Below are positions 9,121-19,265 of a stretch of 64,000 nucleotides of DNA, piece after piece; position 1 is the first letter of the stretch, and each line of letters begins with the position of its first letter. A program made the position numbers and the translations under genes. Below the pieces are notes generated by a model that had not been told where the DNA came from, made no database searches, and saw only the letters and a list, made by a program, of their open reading frames with translations. The stretch is taken from assembly GCF_003026455.1 (NCBI RefSeq), contig NZ_PYMB01000003.1:124001-188000 (forward strand), written 5' to 3'. Source of the stretch: Photobacterium rosenbergii. Lineage in GTDB: Bacteria; Pseudomonadota; Gammaproteobacteria; Enterobacterales; Vibrionaceae.

Positions 9121-9186
9121 AATGACGAGTGATTTAGAGGGGGAGTCGTTATATCTGCCTCCTTTAAGGAGGGCTTACTCGTCATT
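9121..9186. repeat. Nested inverted repeat after the patatin gene
   Basis: AATGACGAGT (9121-9130) and ACTCGTCATT (9177-9186) are exact reverse complements. Inside them CCTCCTTTAAGGAGG (about 9158-9172) is a second palindrome. The T-tract expected of an intrinsic terminator is missing, so it may be an mRNA 3'-end stabiliser or part of a structured RNA. Confidence 0.55.
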
Positions 9187-9258
9187 ATGTCTTGGGATTT
9201 TCTGGTTGAAGTTTGTACTTATTGGCTGGCTTCTCAGCTAAGCCTGAGAGATCAGCTG

Positions 9259-9339
9259 TTACTTACGTTTTTGCTTGGTTTGAGATTTAACGCGCTTTGA
9301 AACAAGGTAGTGCATCGCCATAAGAGAATCGTAGTTCAT
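9259..9339 (-). CDS. 26-residue basic small protein (unrecognised)
   Basis: ATG at 9339 with an AGAGGT SD and 5-nt spacing opens a 26-codon frame beginning MNYDSLMAMHYLVSKR and ending in a Lys/Arg/Gln-rich tail, stop at 9259-9261. The SD, the compact frame and the upstream CRP-like site support a genuine small gene. No homologue is recognised. The basic tail suggests RNA, DNA or membrane-surface contact, which is only a guess. Confidence 0.45.
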   Translation of the reverse strand: MNYDSLMAMHYLVSKRVKSQTKQKRK

Positions 9340-9413
9340 AATATACCTCTATCATCAATCTGTAATAAAATTACCATTTAGTGACTTTATTGCTGCCACA
9401 TGAAGAATAATAG

Positions 9414-9429
9414 TGTGATGTGGGTCACT
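9414..9429. promoter_or_regulatory. CRP-like binding site between a small ORF and a possible sRNA
   Basis: TGTGA-TGTGGG-TCACT matches 9 of 10 conserved CRP positions. It is 75 bp upstream of the minus-strand 26-codon ORF. It is also centred about 59 bp before a plausible plus-strand start near 9480 (TAATTT at 9468-9473 as -10), close to the class I spacing for CRP. Confidence 0.45.
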
Positions 9430-9479
9430 TTTCAAGTGTTTGATAGCATGCGTGATTCGCCATGGTGTAATTTAATTAC

Positions 9480-9648
9480 AAAAATTGAGGGTTCAACGAT
9501 CAACAGGACAAATGATTGATAGAAAGCATTGTGTTGGTGATAATTGGGATAATCCTCTAGCGAAAATTCCCTTTTATCGGCCATCCTTTTGCTTAAGAGT
9601 GCAGAAGGATGGCAATTGTCTTGCCTCTAATCGCTCTGAGGCTTTTTT
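9480..9648 (+). ncRNA. Candidate small RNA (prediction)
   Basis: A plus-strand intrinsic terminator, GCCTC (9623-9627), 10-nt loop, GAGGC (9638-9642) and six T, stands here without a plus-strand gene: the nearest, the patatin gene, ends 510 bp earlier. Just before it is a second hairpin, GCCATCCTT (9580-9588) with AAGGATGGC (9605-9613). With the CRP-like site and a possible -10 near 9468 this suggests a transcript of roughly 170 nt. The start is approximate. It matches no sRNA family I recognise. Confidence 0.35.
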
Positions 9649-9665
9649 CACCGAAGCACTTAGGT

Positions 9666-11201
9666 CTATTGGCTATATTGTTGGTTGTACAGGGCATCAG
9701 TTGACGGTAATGAATCCGGCATCGGAACGTCTGTTTCTACCCAGCCTCCGCCCAGCACCTTGTACAAGGTGATTAAATTGAGCTCTTCGGAGAGCTTAGT
9801 ATTGATCAGTTCTTGCTGGGCAGTATAAAACTCGCGTTGTGAATCGAGAACGGTGAAATAGTCATCAACACCTTCGTCGAAGCGGAGGTTTGATAAGCGG
9901 AAGCTTTCGCCTGTCGCATCGACCAACATTTGTTGGGCTGATACTTGATCTTTCAATGTTGCCTGGTTTGCAAGGGCATCAGCAACTTCCCTAAAAGCAG
10001 TTTGAATTGCCAGTTCGTATTGATTCAGGGCGATTTGTTGATCGGCGATTGATACATCTAACTGGCTGTCTAACTCACCCCAATTAAAAATCGGCAAAAC
10101 GAGGTTAGGGGTGAATACCCAACTGCGACTATCCCCAGAGAAAAGATCATCAGCAGATGCACTCAGTAACCCTCCGGTTGCCGTCAGTGAAATTGTTGGG
10201 AAATAGGCAGCCCGGGCTGCGCCGATATTAGCATTGGCCGCGCGAAGCTGGTGTTCGGCGGACAGAATATCAGGCCGGCGGAGCAATACGTCCGAAGGCA
10301 CCCCCACATGGACCGGCGCGAATCCGATATTATCGGAAAGCTGCGGGAGAAGGTGTATAGGTACCCGCGTACCGGTCAGTATGTTCAAGGCGTTGATATC
10401 GACATTGACCTGACTGGTAAACAGGGCAACATCCTTAAGTGCTGTGGCAACCGTCGTTTTGGCTTGTGATACATCTAGCCCGGTTGCTACACCGCTGTTG
10501 AAGCTCTTTTCAGTCAGGGCTAATGAATCTTGCTGAACCCGAAGCGTGTCTTCAGCTAAACGTAACAAACGCTGATCAGCGATGAGCGTCAGGTAGGCTT
10601 CAACCACACTGCTGATAAGGCTGAGCTGGGTGTTTTTCCTTGCCTCAATAGTCGACAGGTATTGTTCGAGTGCTTGCTGTTCTAGGCTTTGGATACGTCC
10701 CCAGAAGTCGATTTCATAGTTGCTCACACCCAGGTCAACACTGTATTGGCGGCTAATGGTAGAGTTACCGTTATTGACGTTTTCCGATAAGCGTTGGTTG
10801 GCTCCGGATACACCGAGATCAATATTGGGCAGCCGATTTGCACGCTGGATACCATATTGGGCTTCAGCACGTTGGATATTCAATATGGCTATCCGTACAT
10901 CCCGGTTATTGCGAAGGGCTAGCTCAATGACTTGGGTCAGCTTGTCACTTTGGATAAACGCCCGCCAGTCCTCATAGGGAGAGACCCTGCTGATAGAGGG
11001 CTCCAGACTTGATGTTTGATTATTAGATACACCTGGTACATTGCTACCGGTATAAATCGAGAAGTTGTTGGCACTCTCATCTACCGGCCATGATGTATCA
11101 ATAGGAGCGACAGGTTGTTGGTAGCTCGGAATAAAGTTAGTGCAACCCACCAAGCTTGTGGCGGCATAGATACAGAAGGCCAGCGACGTTATCTTAGTCA
11201 T
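9666..11201 (-). CDS. RND efflux outer-membrane factor lipoprotein (OprM/NodT family)
   Basis: A 511-residue TolC-type outer-membrane channel with a lipoprotein signal (lipobox SLVGC, Cys20) and the two repeated efflux-protein domains of long alpha-helices (for example QSKPARKNT-type helix starts and the conserved [16 protein letters not shown] motif). It provides the exit duct of the RND pump encoded upstream. ATG at 11201 has an AGGAG SD and overlaps the RND gene end by 8 bp; the longer ORF to 11282 would bury the lipobox. It is the last gene of the operon. Confidence 0.9.
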   Translation of the reverse strand: MTKITSLAFCIYAATSLVGCTNFIPSYQQPVAPIDTSWPVDESANNFSIYTGSNVPGVSNNQTSSLEPSISRVSPYEDWRAFIQSDKLTQVIELALRNNRDVRIAILNIQRAEAQYGIQRANRLPNIDLGVSGANQRLSENVNNGNSTISRQYSVDLGVSNYEIDFWGRIQSLEQQALEQYLSTIEARKNTQLSLISSVVEAYLTLIADQRLLRLAEDTLRVQQDSLALTEKSFNSGVATGLDVSQAKTTVATALKDVALFTSQVNVDINALNILTGTRVPIHLLPQLSDNIGFAPVHVGVPSDVLLRRPDILSAEHQLRAANANIGAARAAYFPTISLTATGGLLSASADDLFSGDSRSWVFTPNLVLPIFNWGELDSQLDVSIADQQIALNQYELAIQTAFREVADALANQATLKDQVSAQQMLVDATGESFRLSNLRFDEGVDDYFTVLDSQREFYTAQQELINTKLSEELNLITLYKVLGGGWVETDVPMPDSLPSTDALYNQQYSQ

Positions 11202-14200
11202 TCTTGGTCTCCTCTGCAGCAGATGGTTCTTTATCCGGGCCGTAGAACACACGGGTGACCACCACAAAGAACAATGGCACAAAGAATATACCGAGGAAGG
11301 TGGCGGTGATTACGCCGCCTACAACGCCCGTGCCTACTGCATTTTGTGCGCCTGACCCCGCACCGCTCGAGATTGCCAGTGGAACAACACCCATCCCGAA
11401 CGCCAGTGACGTCATCAATATTGGACGTAAGCGTATTTTGGCAGCATGGATAGCAGCTTTGAACATATCCTCACCCGAGTCATGGTAAGACTTGGCGAAC
11501 TCAACAATCATAATGGCATTTTTCGAGCCAAGCCCAATCGTTGTTAATAACCCGACCTGGAAATAGACGTCATTATCGAGCCCAAAAATCAAGGTTGCAG
11601 TCACAGCGCCCAATATGGCTAACGGTATGATAAGGATGACCGAGAAGGGCACAGCCCAACTCTCATACAGTGCGGCAAGGCACAAGAATACGATGAGTAT
11701 CGACAAGGCATAGAGCAGAGGTGCCTGACCACTGGATATTCGTTCCTGATAGGACATACCCGTCCACTCAAGCCCAACACCTTTGGGTAACTGGCTGACT
11801 ATTTGCTCCATTTCCAACATGGCTTCACCGGTACTGACACCCGGCGCGGGTTCGCCCAGTATTTCCATTGCCGAGGTACCGTTATAGCGCTCTAGGCGTG
11901 GGGAACCATAAGTCCATTCGCCCTCGCTGAATACGCGCATTGCCACCATTTCACCGGACTGATTACGGACTTTCCATTCCATAATATCTGCCGGGTTCAT
12001 GCGATAAGGCATATCGGCTTGGACATAAACCTGTTTGATACGGCCCCGATCGACGAAGTCATTGACATAGTTACTGCCCAGCGCTGTCCCTAATGTGCTG
12101 TTGATATCATTGATAGAAACACCGAGCGCACGTGCTTTTAATTGATCGATTTGAATATGGTACTGTGGCGTGTCGTCTAGCCCATTGGGTCGGACTTGGA
12201 TGAGGTTAGGGTTCTGTGCCGCCATACCCAGTAATTGGTTTCTTGCTTCAGTCATTTTCTCATGACCAAGTCCTGCTCGGTCTTGGAGGAACATGTCGAA
12301 ACCGGTGGCATTACCTAATTCCATAATGGCGGGCGGAGCGAAAGCAAAGATCAACGCTTGGGGAATTTCGGTGAAGGCCATCATTGCCCGCCTGACAATG
12401 GCACCCACTTTATCCTCATCAGCTGAGCGCTCATCCCAATCATTGAGGGCGATAAACATCATCCCGGTATTGGCACCAGAACCCGCAAAGCTGAACCCTG
12501 AGACAGAGAAAACAGATTTGACGTTTTTCTCTTCAGCGACCAAAAAGTGATCTTCCACTTTATCGAGGATTGCTAAGGTTTGTTCCTGTGTTGAGCCACT
12601 TGGCAGTTGCACCATACTCATCATGATGCCCTGATCTTCATCGGGAAGAAATCCGCTCGGTAGACGCAAGAACAGCAGTGCCATGACCGCACCAATACCT
12701 AAATAGACCAATAAAAAGCGGACACTTCTATGGGTTATGATGGTTACCGCAGAGGTGTATTTTTCAGTCGCTTTATTAAAGTTACGGTTGAACCAGCCAG
12801 CAAAGCCCGTCGTTTTGTGCCCATCTGTGGTTTTGAGCAGGCTGATACATAAAGTCGGTGTCAGGATGATGGCAACCATCACTGAAAGGGCAACGGCGGT
12901 AACGATAGTAATTGAAAATTGACGGTAGATTGCACCGGTAGAGCCCGCGAAAAAGGCCATAGGAATAAATACGGCACAAAGTACCATACCGATACCCACT
13001 AGGGCACTGGTGATTTCAGTCATGGATTTTTCAGTGGCTTCCCTTGGCTCAAGTCCTTCTTCCTCCATGATCCGCTCTACGTTTTCTACCACCACGATGG
13101 CATCATCAACCAACAGGCCGATAGCCAGTACGAGGGCAAACATCGTCAGGGTATTGATGGAATATCCCAGCGCGAGCAGTACGGCAAATGTACCGAGGAC
13201 CACCACCGGTACAGCAATGGTAGGGATTAATGTTGCCCTGAAGCTTTGCAGGAACAACAGCATGACCAAGAATACCAAGAAGATGGCTTCGAGTAGGGTT
13301 TTAACCACTTCCTCTATCGAGATCTCGATAAACGGGGTTGTGTCATAGGGGTAGACAACTTTGATGCCTTCAGGAAAGAAGGGGGTCAACTCATCCAGTT
13401 TGGCCCGAACTGCATTGGCGGTTTCCAAAGCGTTCTTACCGGTTGCTAGGGCAATGGAGATCCCTGTTGCTGGCTGCTTGTTGTAATTAGAGACAGTTTG
13501 ATAAGATGCCGCGCCTAATTGGACCCTAGCGACATCTTCCATTAACACCTGAGAGCCATCAGGGTTGACCTTGAGCAAAATTTTCTTGAATTGATCAACA
13601 GTTTGCAATCGCGATTGGGCGGTAATCGTGGCGTTTAGCTGTTGACCGGGTACGGCTGGCGCTGCACCAAGTTGGCCAGCAGAGACCTGGGCATTCTGCT
13701 CCTGTATAGCCGCCACGATATCCGATGGCATCAAGTCATAGTTTTCCAGTTGGTATGGGTTAAGCCATATCCGCATGGCATATTCCGCCCCGAACAACTG
13801 GGTTTGCCCCACGCCATCCACCCGGCTCAGCGGGTCAAGCACATTACTGGAAATATAGTCTGAGATATCTTCATTGGTTAAGGATGGATCATCAGAGACA
13901 AAGCCAATCACCATCAGAATCGAATTACTGGCTTTCTCAACTTTAACCCCTTGGTTTTGCACCTCAAGAGGTAGTAATGGGGTTGCAACAGAGAGTTTGT
14001 TTTGCACCTGAACCTGGGCAATATCCGGGTCTGTACCTGCCGCAAAGGTTAGGGTCGTGGTGATATTACCGAAAGAGTCCGACGTTGAGGACATATAAAG
14101 CAGGTTATCAAGGCCGTTCATCTGTTGCTCGATGACCTGAGTCACTGAGTCTTCAGCGGTTTTCGCTGATGCACCAGGGTAGGTGGCAGAAATCTGAATT

Positions 14201-14325
14201 GCAGGTGGAGCAATAGTCGGGTATTGGGCAATAGGCAGCAGGATGATGGAAATGACCCCTGCCAACATCACCAAAATCGCAAGCACCCAAGCGAAAACAG
14301 GTCTTTGTATAAAGAAATGAGCCAT
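11194..14325 (-). CDS. RND multidrug efflux permease, HAE1 (AcrB/MexB) type
   Basis: A 1043-residue inner-membrane pump of usual AcrB length. It begins [17 protein letters not shown] and has the proton-relay aspartate pair in [16 protein letters not shown] (TM4, about residues 405-420), periplasmic pore and docking domains, and the C-terminal [14 protein letters not shown] motif. It exports amphipathic drugs, bile salts or similar compounds by proton antiport, working with the adaptor and outer-membrane genes on either side. Spacing to the adaptor gene is 13 bp. Exact substrates cannot be inferred. Confidence 0.95.
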   Translation of the reverse strand: MAHFFIQRPVFAWVLAILVMLAGVISIILLPIAQYPTIAPPAIQISATYPGASAKTAEDSVTQVIEQQMNGLDNLLYMSSTSDSFGNITTTLTFAAGTDPDIAQVQVQNKLSVATPLLPLEVQNQGVKVEKASNSILMVIGFVSDDPSLTNEDISDYISSNVLDPLSRVDGVGQTQLFGAEYAMRIWLNPYQLENYDLMPSDIVAAIQEQNAQVSAGQLGAAPAVPGQQLNATITAQSRLQTVDQFKKILLKVNPDGSQVLMEDVARVQLGAASYQTVSNYNKQPATGISIALATGKNALETANAVRAKLDELTPFFPEGIKVVYPYDTTPFIEISIEEVVKTLLEAIFLVFLVMLLFLQSFRATLIPTIAVPVVVLGTFAVLLALGYSINTLTMFALVLAIGLLVDDAIVVVENVERIMEEEGLEPREATEKSMTEITSALVGIGMVLCAVFIPMAFFAGSTGAIYRQFSITIVTAVALSVMVAIILTPTLCISLLKTTDGHKTTGFAGWFNRNFNKATEKYTSAVTIITHRSVRFLLVYLGIGAVMALLFLRLPSGFLPDEDQGIMMSMVQLPSGSTQEQTLAILDKVEDHFLVAEEKNVKSVFSVSGFSFAGSGANTGMMFIALNDWDERSADEDKVGAIVRRAMMAFTEIPQALIFAFAPPAIMELGNATGFDMFLQDRAGLGHEKMTEARNQLLGMAAQNPNLIQVRPNGLDDTPQYHIQIDQLKARALGVSINDINSTLGTALGSNYVNDFVDRGRIKQVYVQADMPYRMNPADIMEWKVRNQSGEMVAMRVFSEGEWTYGSPRLERYNGTSAMEILGEPAPGVSTGEAMLEMEQIVSQLPKGVGLEWTGMSYQERISSGQAPLLYALSILIVFLCLAALYESWAVPFSVILIIPLAILGAVTATLIFGLDNDVYFQVGLLTTIGLGSKNAIMIVEFAKSYHDSGEDMFKAAIHAAKIRLRPILMTSLAFGMGVVPLAISSGAGSGAQNAVGTGVVGGVITATFLGIFFVPLFFVVVTRVFYGPDKEPSAAEETKND

Positions 14326-14338
14326 GAACCCGTCCTAT

Positions 14339-15517
14339 TTACTTCGAAGGATTGTTAGTCGTTTTAGTGCTAATTTCATGGGACTTGCTAACTGGTGCAC
14401 CGGAGCGAACAAACTGCAAACCGTCGACAATGACTTTATCGCCAACACTTAGCCCCTTAGTGATGAGCCACTGGTTATTAACGAGTCGGTCGGTTTGAAC
14501 GGTTTTCACTTCCACTTTGTTGTCTTGCCCAATGACACTTACCTGAGCCTCTCCTTTAGGGGTGCGGGTTAAGGCTTTGGCTGGAATCAAAATGGCTTTG
14601 TCGACCACCCCTCGTGGTAGGGAGGCCCTGACAAACATGCCAGGTAGCAGAATCTGCTGAGGGTTTGGAAAGGAAACCCGCAGGACAAAAGAACCGGTTG
14701 TTTCATCAATATTGATGTCAGAGAAAAGGATCGTGCCGGGTTGGTCATAAGTGGTGCCATCTTCGAGAGATAACTGGATGTCACTTAACTCAGCATCATT
14801 ACGCTTGAAAGCGCCTTGGGCCAATTCACGCCTGTATTGCAACAACTCGGTACTAGAGGCGGTAAGATCGACATGCATAGGGTTATAAGTTTGTACTGTT
14901 ACCAAAGGGGCAGATTGATTAGCCGTCACCAACGCCCCTGCAGTGACTGAAGAACGTCCAGCCCTGCCATCAATAGGGGCGTTGACCTTGGTATAGTTGA
15001 GATTGATTTTGGCATTTTCAACACTGGCCTTGGCACTGGCAACATCGGATTGTGCCTCTTGGTAGGTTGCAACAGCATCATCATAATCCTGCCGTGAAAC
15101 TGCCTTTTCCCGGACGAGGCGACGGTATCTATCAGCACGATTTCTCGCAGTAGCCAGATTAGCTATGGCCTTGTTGAGATCTGAGCGGGCTTGATCGAGC
15201 GAGAGTTGAAATGGCGCTGGGTCGATTTGATAGAGGGGCTGACCTTTTGCCACCATGGTTCCTTCCTCAAACAATTGCTTGAGGATAATTCCACCCACTT
15301 GAGGGCGAACTTCAGCTTCATAGGAGGCTACCGTTCGGCCAGGCATTTCATCGCGGAGCTCGACCGAATTGGTTGCGACAGTGACATAACCAATGTCATA
15401 TTGCGGCCCTTGCGGGGCGGTAGCTTGTTTGTCTTCACAGCCTTGAAGAAAGGTGATGCTTAACAGGACTAAAGACAAAGAGAACGGTTGTAACAGTTGC
15501 TGCTTAACACTGATCAT
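14339..15517 (-). CDS. RND efflux periplasmic adaptor lipoprotein (AcrA/MexA type)
   Basis: A 392-residue membrane-fusion protein. The N-terminus is a lipoprotein signal with lipobox FLQGC (Cys27). Next come the biotinyl-lipoyl half motif (VRPQVGGIILKQLFEEG), a long coiled-coil hairpin (about residues 110-175) and the beta-barrel region. It links the permease and outer-membrane channel. It is the first gene of the adaptor-permease-channel operon and starts 104 bp after the LysR gene ends, so both may be read from one promoter or the operon may have its own. Confidence 0.9.
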   Translation of the reverse strand: MISVKQQLLQPFSLSLVLLSITFLQGCEDKQATAPQGPQYDIGYVTVATNSVELRDEMPGRTVASYEAEVRPQVGGIILKQLFEEGTMVAKGQPLYQIDPAPFQLSLDQARSDLNKAIANLATARNRADRYRRLVREKAVSRQDYDDAVATYQEAQSDVASAKASVENAKINLNYTKVNAPIDGRAGRSSVTAGALVTANQSAPLVTVQTYNPMHVDLTASSTELLQYRRELAQGAFKRNDAELSDIQLSLEDGTTYDQPGTILFSDINIDETTGSFVLRVSFPNPQQILLPGMFVRASLPRGVVDKAILIPAKALTRTPKGEAQVSVIGQDNKVEVKTVQTDRLVNNQWLITKGLSVGDKVIVDGLQFVRSGAPVSKSHEISTKTTNNPSK

Positions 15518-15621
15518 TACGCCAACCTACCTTAAAGCTACAAACTAAAAGCGTGATTAAGCCTTGCTCTAATCATAAAGAGTAATGAATAGCTTATTCA
15601 GGTTTGCGACGGGACAGTGTC

Positions 15622-16509
15622 TTATCTTTGCGCAGGATTCTCTTTTAAGTACTGACAAAGAAGCTCAATAAACTGATTAGCCGTTGAAGATAAAGGGGAA
15701 TGGTCGGCAAAAAGTAAACTGATAGTGACAGGGATATGCTCTGCTAATGAGATTACCCTGACTCTCTGTTGGTAGTTATTTGCTGTCCAAGGGTCAACAA
15801 TCGTGACGCCCATGCCCTGAATGACTAACTCCGCAGCGGTAGAGTACGATCTTACTGATAGCTGAAAGTGGTAATCAGGGGTGTGTTTTAAGATGGCATG
15901 CTTAACGGCAAGCCCTAGAGGGTCACGCGCATCCAAGCCAACAACAGGGGCAACATTAAGAAGTTCAGGTATTGTTATTGAGTTTGAAGGCCAAGACTGA
16001 TTGTTTGCTAGCAAGGCGGCCATTTCGGCCTTTTCTAACTCTTGGCTGGTTATCCTTGGAGGTGCTGTGTGACCAAAGCTAATCGCAAAATCGAGTTGGT
16101 TTTCCAATAATGCATCACAGAGCTCATTCTGATTTCCTGTCGAGATTTCAGCTGACACTGGCGATACTTGACACAACTTAGCTAATACCGGGGGAATGAG
16201 ACTGGTTGAAAGAATTGGTGGAGCACCGATACGAAGATGGGAGTGCCCTTTCTGCAGTTTACTAGTAAGGGATTGCAGGTTACCTACTTGACGATAGAGC
16301 TTTTCAGCCTCAGGCAATATGACTTCGGCTTGTTTTGAAGGGATAAGTCGACCTTTGTTACGATGGAACAGAGGAAAGCCAAGCTGCAGTTCTGTATGAG
16401 CGAGCACTCGAGTCACGTTTGGTTGTGAAACGTGCAGTAATTTGGCTGCTCCTGACACACTGCCGCTCTTCATTACAGCGTAAAATATTTCAATTTGACG
16501 TAAGTTCAA
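15622..16509 (-). CDS. LysR-family transcriptional regulator
   Basis: A 295-residue LysR protein: N-terminal winged helix (MNLRQIEIFYAVMKSGSVSGAAK, then LLHVSQPNVTRVL) and a C-terminal effector domain of two alpha/beta lobes. It lies directly upstream of, and in the same direction as, the RND operon. It may control that operon, although LysR regulators are more often divergent from their targets. The coinducer is unknown. Confidence 0.85.
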   Translation of the reverse strand: MNLRQIEIFYAVMKSGSVSGAAKLLHVSQPNVTRVLAHTELQLGFPLFHRNKGRLIPSKQAEVILPEAEKLYRQVGNLQSLTSKLQKGHSHLRIGAPPILSTSLIPPVLAKLCQVSPVSAEISTGNQNELCDALLENQLDFAISFGHTAPPRITSQELEKAEMAALLANNQSWPSNSITIPELLNVAPVVGLDARDPLGLAVKHAILKHTPDYHFQLSVRSYSTAAELVIQGMGVTIVDPWTANNYQQRVRVISLAEHIPVTISLLFADHSPLSSTANQFIELLCQYLKENPAQR

Positions 16510-16845
16510 AATCCAGCCTCATCTATCCCTAAAGTGGCGTGTCACATAAATCATTTCATCCAAAATAACATATATCTCAGTGAGTTGAATCATTATCTAA
16601 TTAAACCAACAATGTATTTTCATGAATGATGTGAAGGGAAATGGATTGGGGTAGTCAAAGTAGTGACAATAAATTGTCGAAAGTTGATGGTAGTGTCATT
16701 TTATTGTCCTGTTGTGGTGCTAAGTTATTAATATTAAAATTAATAGGTGGTTTTCTATTAATTATATATTTGTCATTTTTTGCCATATCAAAATGATTGG
16801 CTATATTGATTATATATTTACTTGTCAGGTAACAGTCTTTTTATA
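16510..16845. other. AT-rich divergent intergenic region with a GACAAT palindrome
   Basis: Between the LysR gene (minus) and the receiver-like gene (plus). GACAAT-AA-ATTGTC (16665-16678) is a perfect palindrome preceded by GT. A related, inverted copy (TGTCATTTTATTGTCC) follows within 30 bp. These could be operators. No further gene is visible. Confidence 0.35.
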
Positions 16846-18435
16846 ATGATCCCATTGTCGCAATTGTCAGCGTTAATTTGCTGCGAAAATAGAGAGCGTG
16901 CTTTTCAAGTAAAGCAAATGTTTGTTAAAGCAGGCATTGTTAATGTGGATGTTATTGATTTTAATCAGCTTAAAATCAACCGTAACATTCATGATGTCTA
17001 TTTCATCGACTATGAATATCAATATCAGAAAAAGGTCTCTGACTACATTGTTGAAAAAAGAAACTGTTCATTCTTTAAGCGCTATCCACTTTTTTTACTG
17101 GCGTTAACAGAGTTAGCAAATGAGTTTGATTGCAACAGTGCCCGTTCTCTCGATGCTGACCATGTTGTTACTGGACTATTGAGTTATGAGCACTTTAATA
17201 CATTGCTCAACCGGTTATTAAAACACAAAGCGTTTTATGAAAATGTTTTTCAAAGTGCTGGACATAACTTAGATAAATTCACGACAAGTGTTAGCCAATA
17301 CAAAAACAAGATTAAAAACCCTCAATTGCTTAATCTTTCACTGCTATCACTCTATAAGCAGCAGATGAATAATGATTTTCTCAACTTATATCAACAGCAT
17401 GATAGGGCGTTGATAGAGCCAAGCAACATTATTCACTTTACTGATTGTTGCCCAGAACCAAAGAAAAGTATTTCGGCTTTGCAATGGTTATTAAAGAAGG
17501 ATGAACTGCCTTTTATCGTGCACACCCGTTTGGCGGAAGAATACCAAAAGCTCAATAATATCGAGGCTATTTTCCAGCATAGGTACATAGCGTTTGATAC
17601 CAATCCGGCCAGCCAACAGGCTTTTATTGAGCTAGTAAGATGTTTGGTTGATCAAGGAAAAGTCGAGTCACTATCATCGGTTTTGACCAAACGGCTTAAA
17701 TATATGCCGTGTAAACTTGAAGACTATTGCCAACTGGCCATTGAGCTTTCAGAAGCCTTTCTTTTTTCAAGCATACAAGTGAGTAAAGCCCAATATAGAA
17801 CATTGTTTGAACCTGTTTTGAGGAGCCTGTTCAAGCGTTTACCTGCAGATAAACGTGAAGAACTTGCTGCTTTAGTTAACATGCTCAAAACGCTTCATAT
17901 CAAAAAGGCGGGGAAGGGACTGAAGGCTAGGGCGATGGCGTTAGACACCTATCACAATGATGTCATGCGTAAGCGAAAATGTTGTTTGCATTTGAGCCTT
18001 GTTTCACTGAGAGTTTTGGCAACTTTCGGTGAAATGAAGTCATGTATTTCCCTTGTTAACAAGCTGAATGCGCTAGAGTCTCAACAGCAAAATTCTGATT
18101 TATACAGGTGGGCATCGAAACCTTATCGTAAACTGCAAAAGGTTTATATCTGGCTTAAAAAGTTACCTAAACTTGCCCCTCGTGAACAGCAAGCTCAAGT
18201 CATAACATTGGACGTAGTGGAAAAATATTATCCTTATTCTTTTGATATCAACTGCATGATCTTAGCAGCACTTCTTACGGTTGATGCATCAAGCAAACAG
18301 CAGGCCTTGCAAGTTATCCGAAGGCTAAAACGCAGTAACTATATCATCCGCCATCTCGATCTAGAAACAGAGATCATGCGCAGTAAAACATACATGGATG
18401 CCTTGCAAAATCATCCCGTCGCGCGGTCTGCTTAA
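16846..18435 (+). CDS. Receiver-like domain plus helical-repeat protein
   Basis: A 529-residue cytosolic protein, if ATG at 16846 is used (an in-frame TTG lies at 16822). The first 120 residues follow the beta-alpha pattern of a CheY-type receiver, with DVYFIDYEY placed like the phospho-acceptor strand. The acidic pocket and the usual Thr/Ser and Lys signatures are not clear, so it may be degenerate. The rest is helix-rich, resembling tetratricopeptide-like repeats, as in the vibrio response regulators that carry TPR output domains. There is no DNA-binding or enzymatic motif. The gene is AT-rich compared with its neighbours and stands alone. Confidence 0.6.
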   Translation: MIPLSQLSALICCENRERAFQVKQMFVKAGIVNVDVIDFNQLKINRNIHDVYFIDYEYQYQKKVSDYIVEKRNCSFFKRYPLFLLALTELANEFDCNSARSLDADHVVTGLLSYEHFNTLLNRLLKHKAFYENVFQSAGHNLDKFTTSVSQYKNKIKNPQLLNLSLLSLYKQQMNNDFLNLYQQHDRALIEPSNIIHFTDCCPEPKKSISALQWLLKKDELPFIVHTRLAEEYQKLNNIEAIFQHRYIAFDTNPASQQAFIELVRCLVDQGKVESLSSVLTKRLKYMPCKLEDYCQLAIELSEAFLFSSIQVSKAQYRTLFEPVLRSLFKRLPADKREELAALVNMLKTLHIKKAGKGLKARAMALDTYHNDVMRKRKCCLHLSLVSLRVLATFGEMKSCISLVNKLNALESQQQNSDLYRWASKPYRKLQKVYIWLKKLPKLAPREQQAQVITLDVVEKYYPYSFDINCMILAALLTVDASSKQQALQVIRRLKRSNYIIRHLDLETEIMRSKTYMDALQNHPVARSA

Positions 18436-18456
18436 ATAGGTTTCTATTAATGTAAA

Positions 18457-18488
18457 GAAACCCGGCATTTTGAGCCGGGTTGAGTTTA
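18457..18488 (+). terminator. Factor-independent terminator
   Basis: AACCCGGC (18459-18466) pairs with GCCGGGTT (18474-18481), loop of seven. The T-tract is imperfect (gagtttatt). It closes the receiver-like gene and faces the next minus-strand gene. Confidence 0.65.
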
Positions 18489-18511
18489 TTCGTTCAAAGG
18501 GCATTGCGAGA

Positions 18512-19072
18512 CTATTTGTCAGCAACTGGCACCATAATATGAACATAAGGGGTATCTTTCCACATTACATATGGCCCACCAGAAGAAGGGTCGTCGGTAA
18601 TACCCTCCAGCATCGCCTTTGGTACAATAATCATTAAATGTGGACCGGTTTCGGTGTAATCATCAGCATTTTTAGGATCAGGGTGATAAGGATCTGAGTT
18701 ACTGACACCTGCGCCCCTGTCACCTTGCAGCATGTAGGAAATACCAATTTTTGTTGCGGTAAAATCTTTCTTGTTGATCATTGCTGTTAGCATTTCCATC
18801 CATACCGCATCATTACACATAGGCATGCCGTCATCCGGGAAGGTATCAGGCATACATGTCCAGCCATTAGAACCTTCAACAACGACTTTGCCATCGACGA
18901 CAATGGTGGCTTCATCACTGATTGAAGCTGGAGCGGCAGATTTGGCCCTACCGATTTTTTCTGTCATCAAATCTTCAGACATCTTGCTGTCTTCAGCCAT
19001 TGTCGGAATGGCAACTAAACTGGTTGACAGAATTGCTGATACACACAGAGCTGATTTTAGAAGATTAACCAT
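18512..19072 (-). CDS. Exported protein of unknown function
   Basis: A 186-residue protein with a clear Sec signal peptide (first about 26 residues, ending TMA-ED). The mature part contains paired cysteines (WTCMPDTFPDDGMPMCND), a Gly/Asp/Pro-rich segment and a C-terminus with GPYVMWKDTPYVHIMVPV. It appears to be a small periplasmic protein, perhaps with one disulfide. I recognise it only as a conserved hypothetical of aquatic proteobacteria and assign no function. It is alone between two terminators. Confidence 0.7.
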   Translation of the reverse strand: MVNLLKSALCVSAILSTSLVAIPTMAEDSKMSEDLMTEKIGRAKSAAPASISDEATIVVDGKVVVEGSNGWTCMPDTFPDDGMPMCNDAVWMEMLTAMINKKDFTATKIGISYMLQGDRGAGVSNSDPYHPDPKNADDYTETGPHLMIIVPKAMLEGITDDPSSGGPYVMWKDTPYVHIMVPVADK

Positions 19073-19204
19073 GATTATTTCTCCACCTAGTCTGAAATCA
19101 TCATCATGGAATGAGTTGTCACACTTTTATGACAACATAAAGTATAGGGTCTTATGGGCAATCAATCGGTGAACATGCTGGTGGCTGACAGGCAAGAGGT
19201 AATA

Positions 19205-19231
19205 AAAAAGCCGTCGTAAAGACGGCTTTTA
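19205..19231 (-). terminator. Bidirectional hairpin terminator
   Basis: AAAAGCCGTC, loop GTAAA, GACGGCTTTT at about 19206-19230, with A and T tracts on the two sides. It lies just downstream of the DUF3581 gene on the minus strand. Confidence 0.8.
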
Positions 19232-19265
19232 TAAATAAATCATTGAGTTGCTGACAACTCATTAA

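Noticed and set aside
9187..9300. Plus-strand 37-codon ORF opposite the 26-codon small gene
   Set aside because: Its nearest SD-like sequence is 13 nt away and part of a hairpin. The opposite-strand ORF has a properly spaced SD.
9485..9772. Plus-strand ORF of 95 codons running into the outer-membrane factor gene
   Set aside because: It crosses two hairpins and a plus-strand terminator and overlaps the end of a certain gene; composition is not protein-like.
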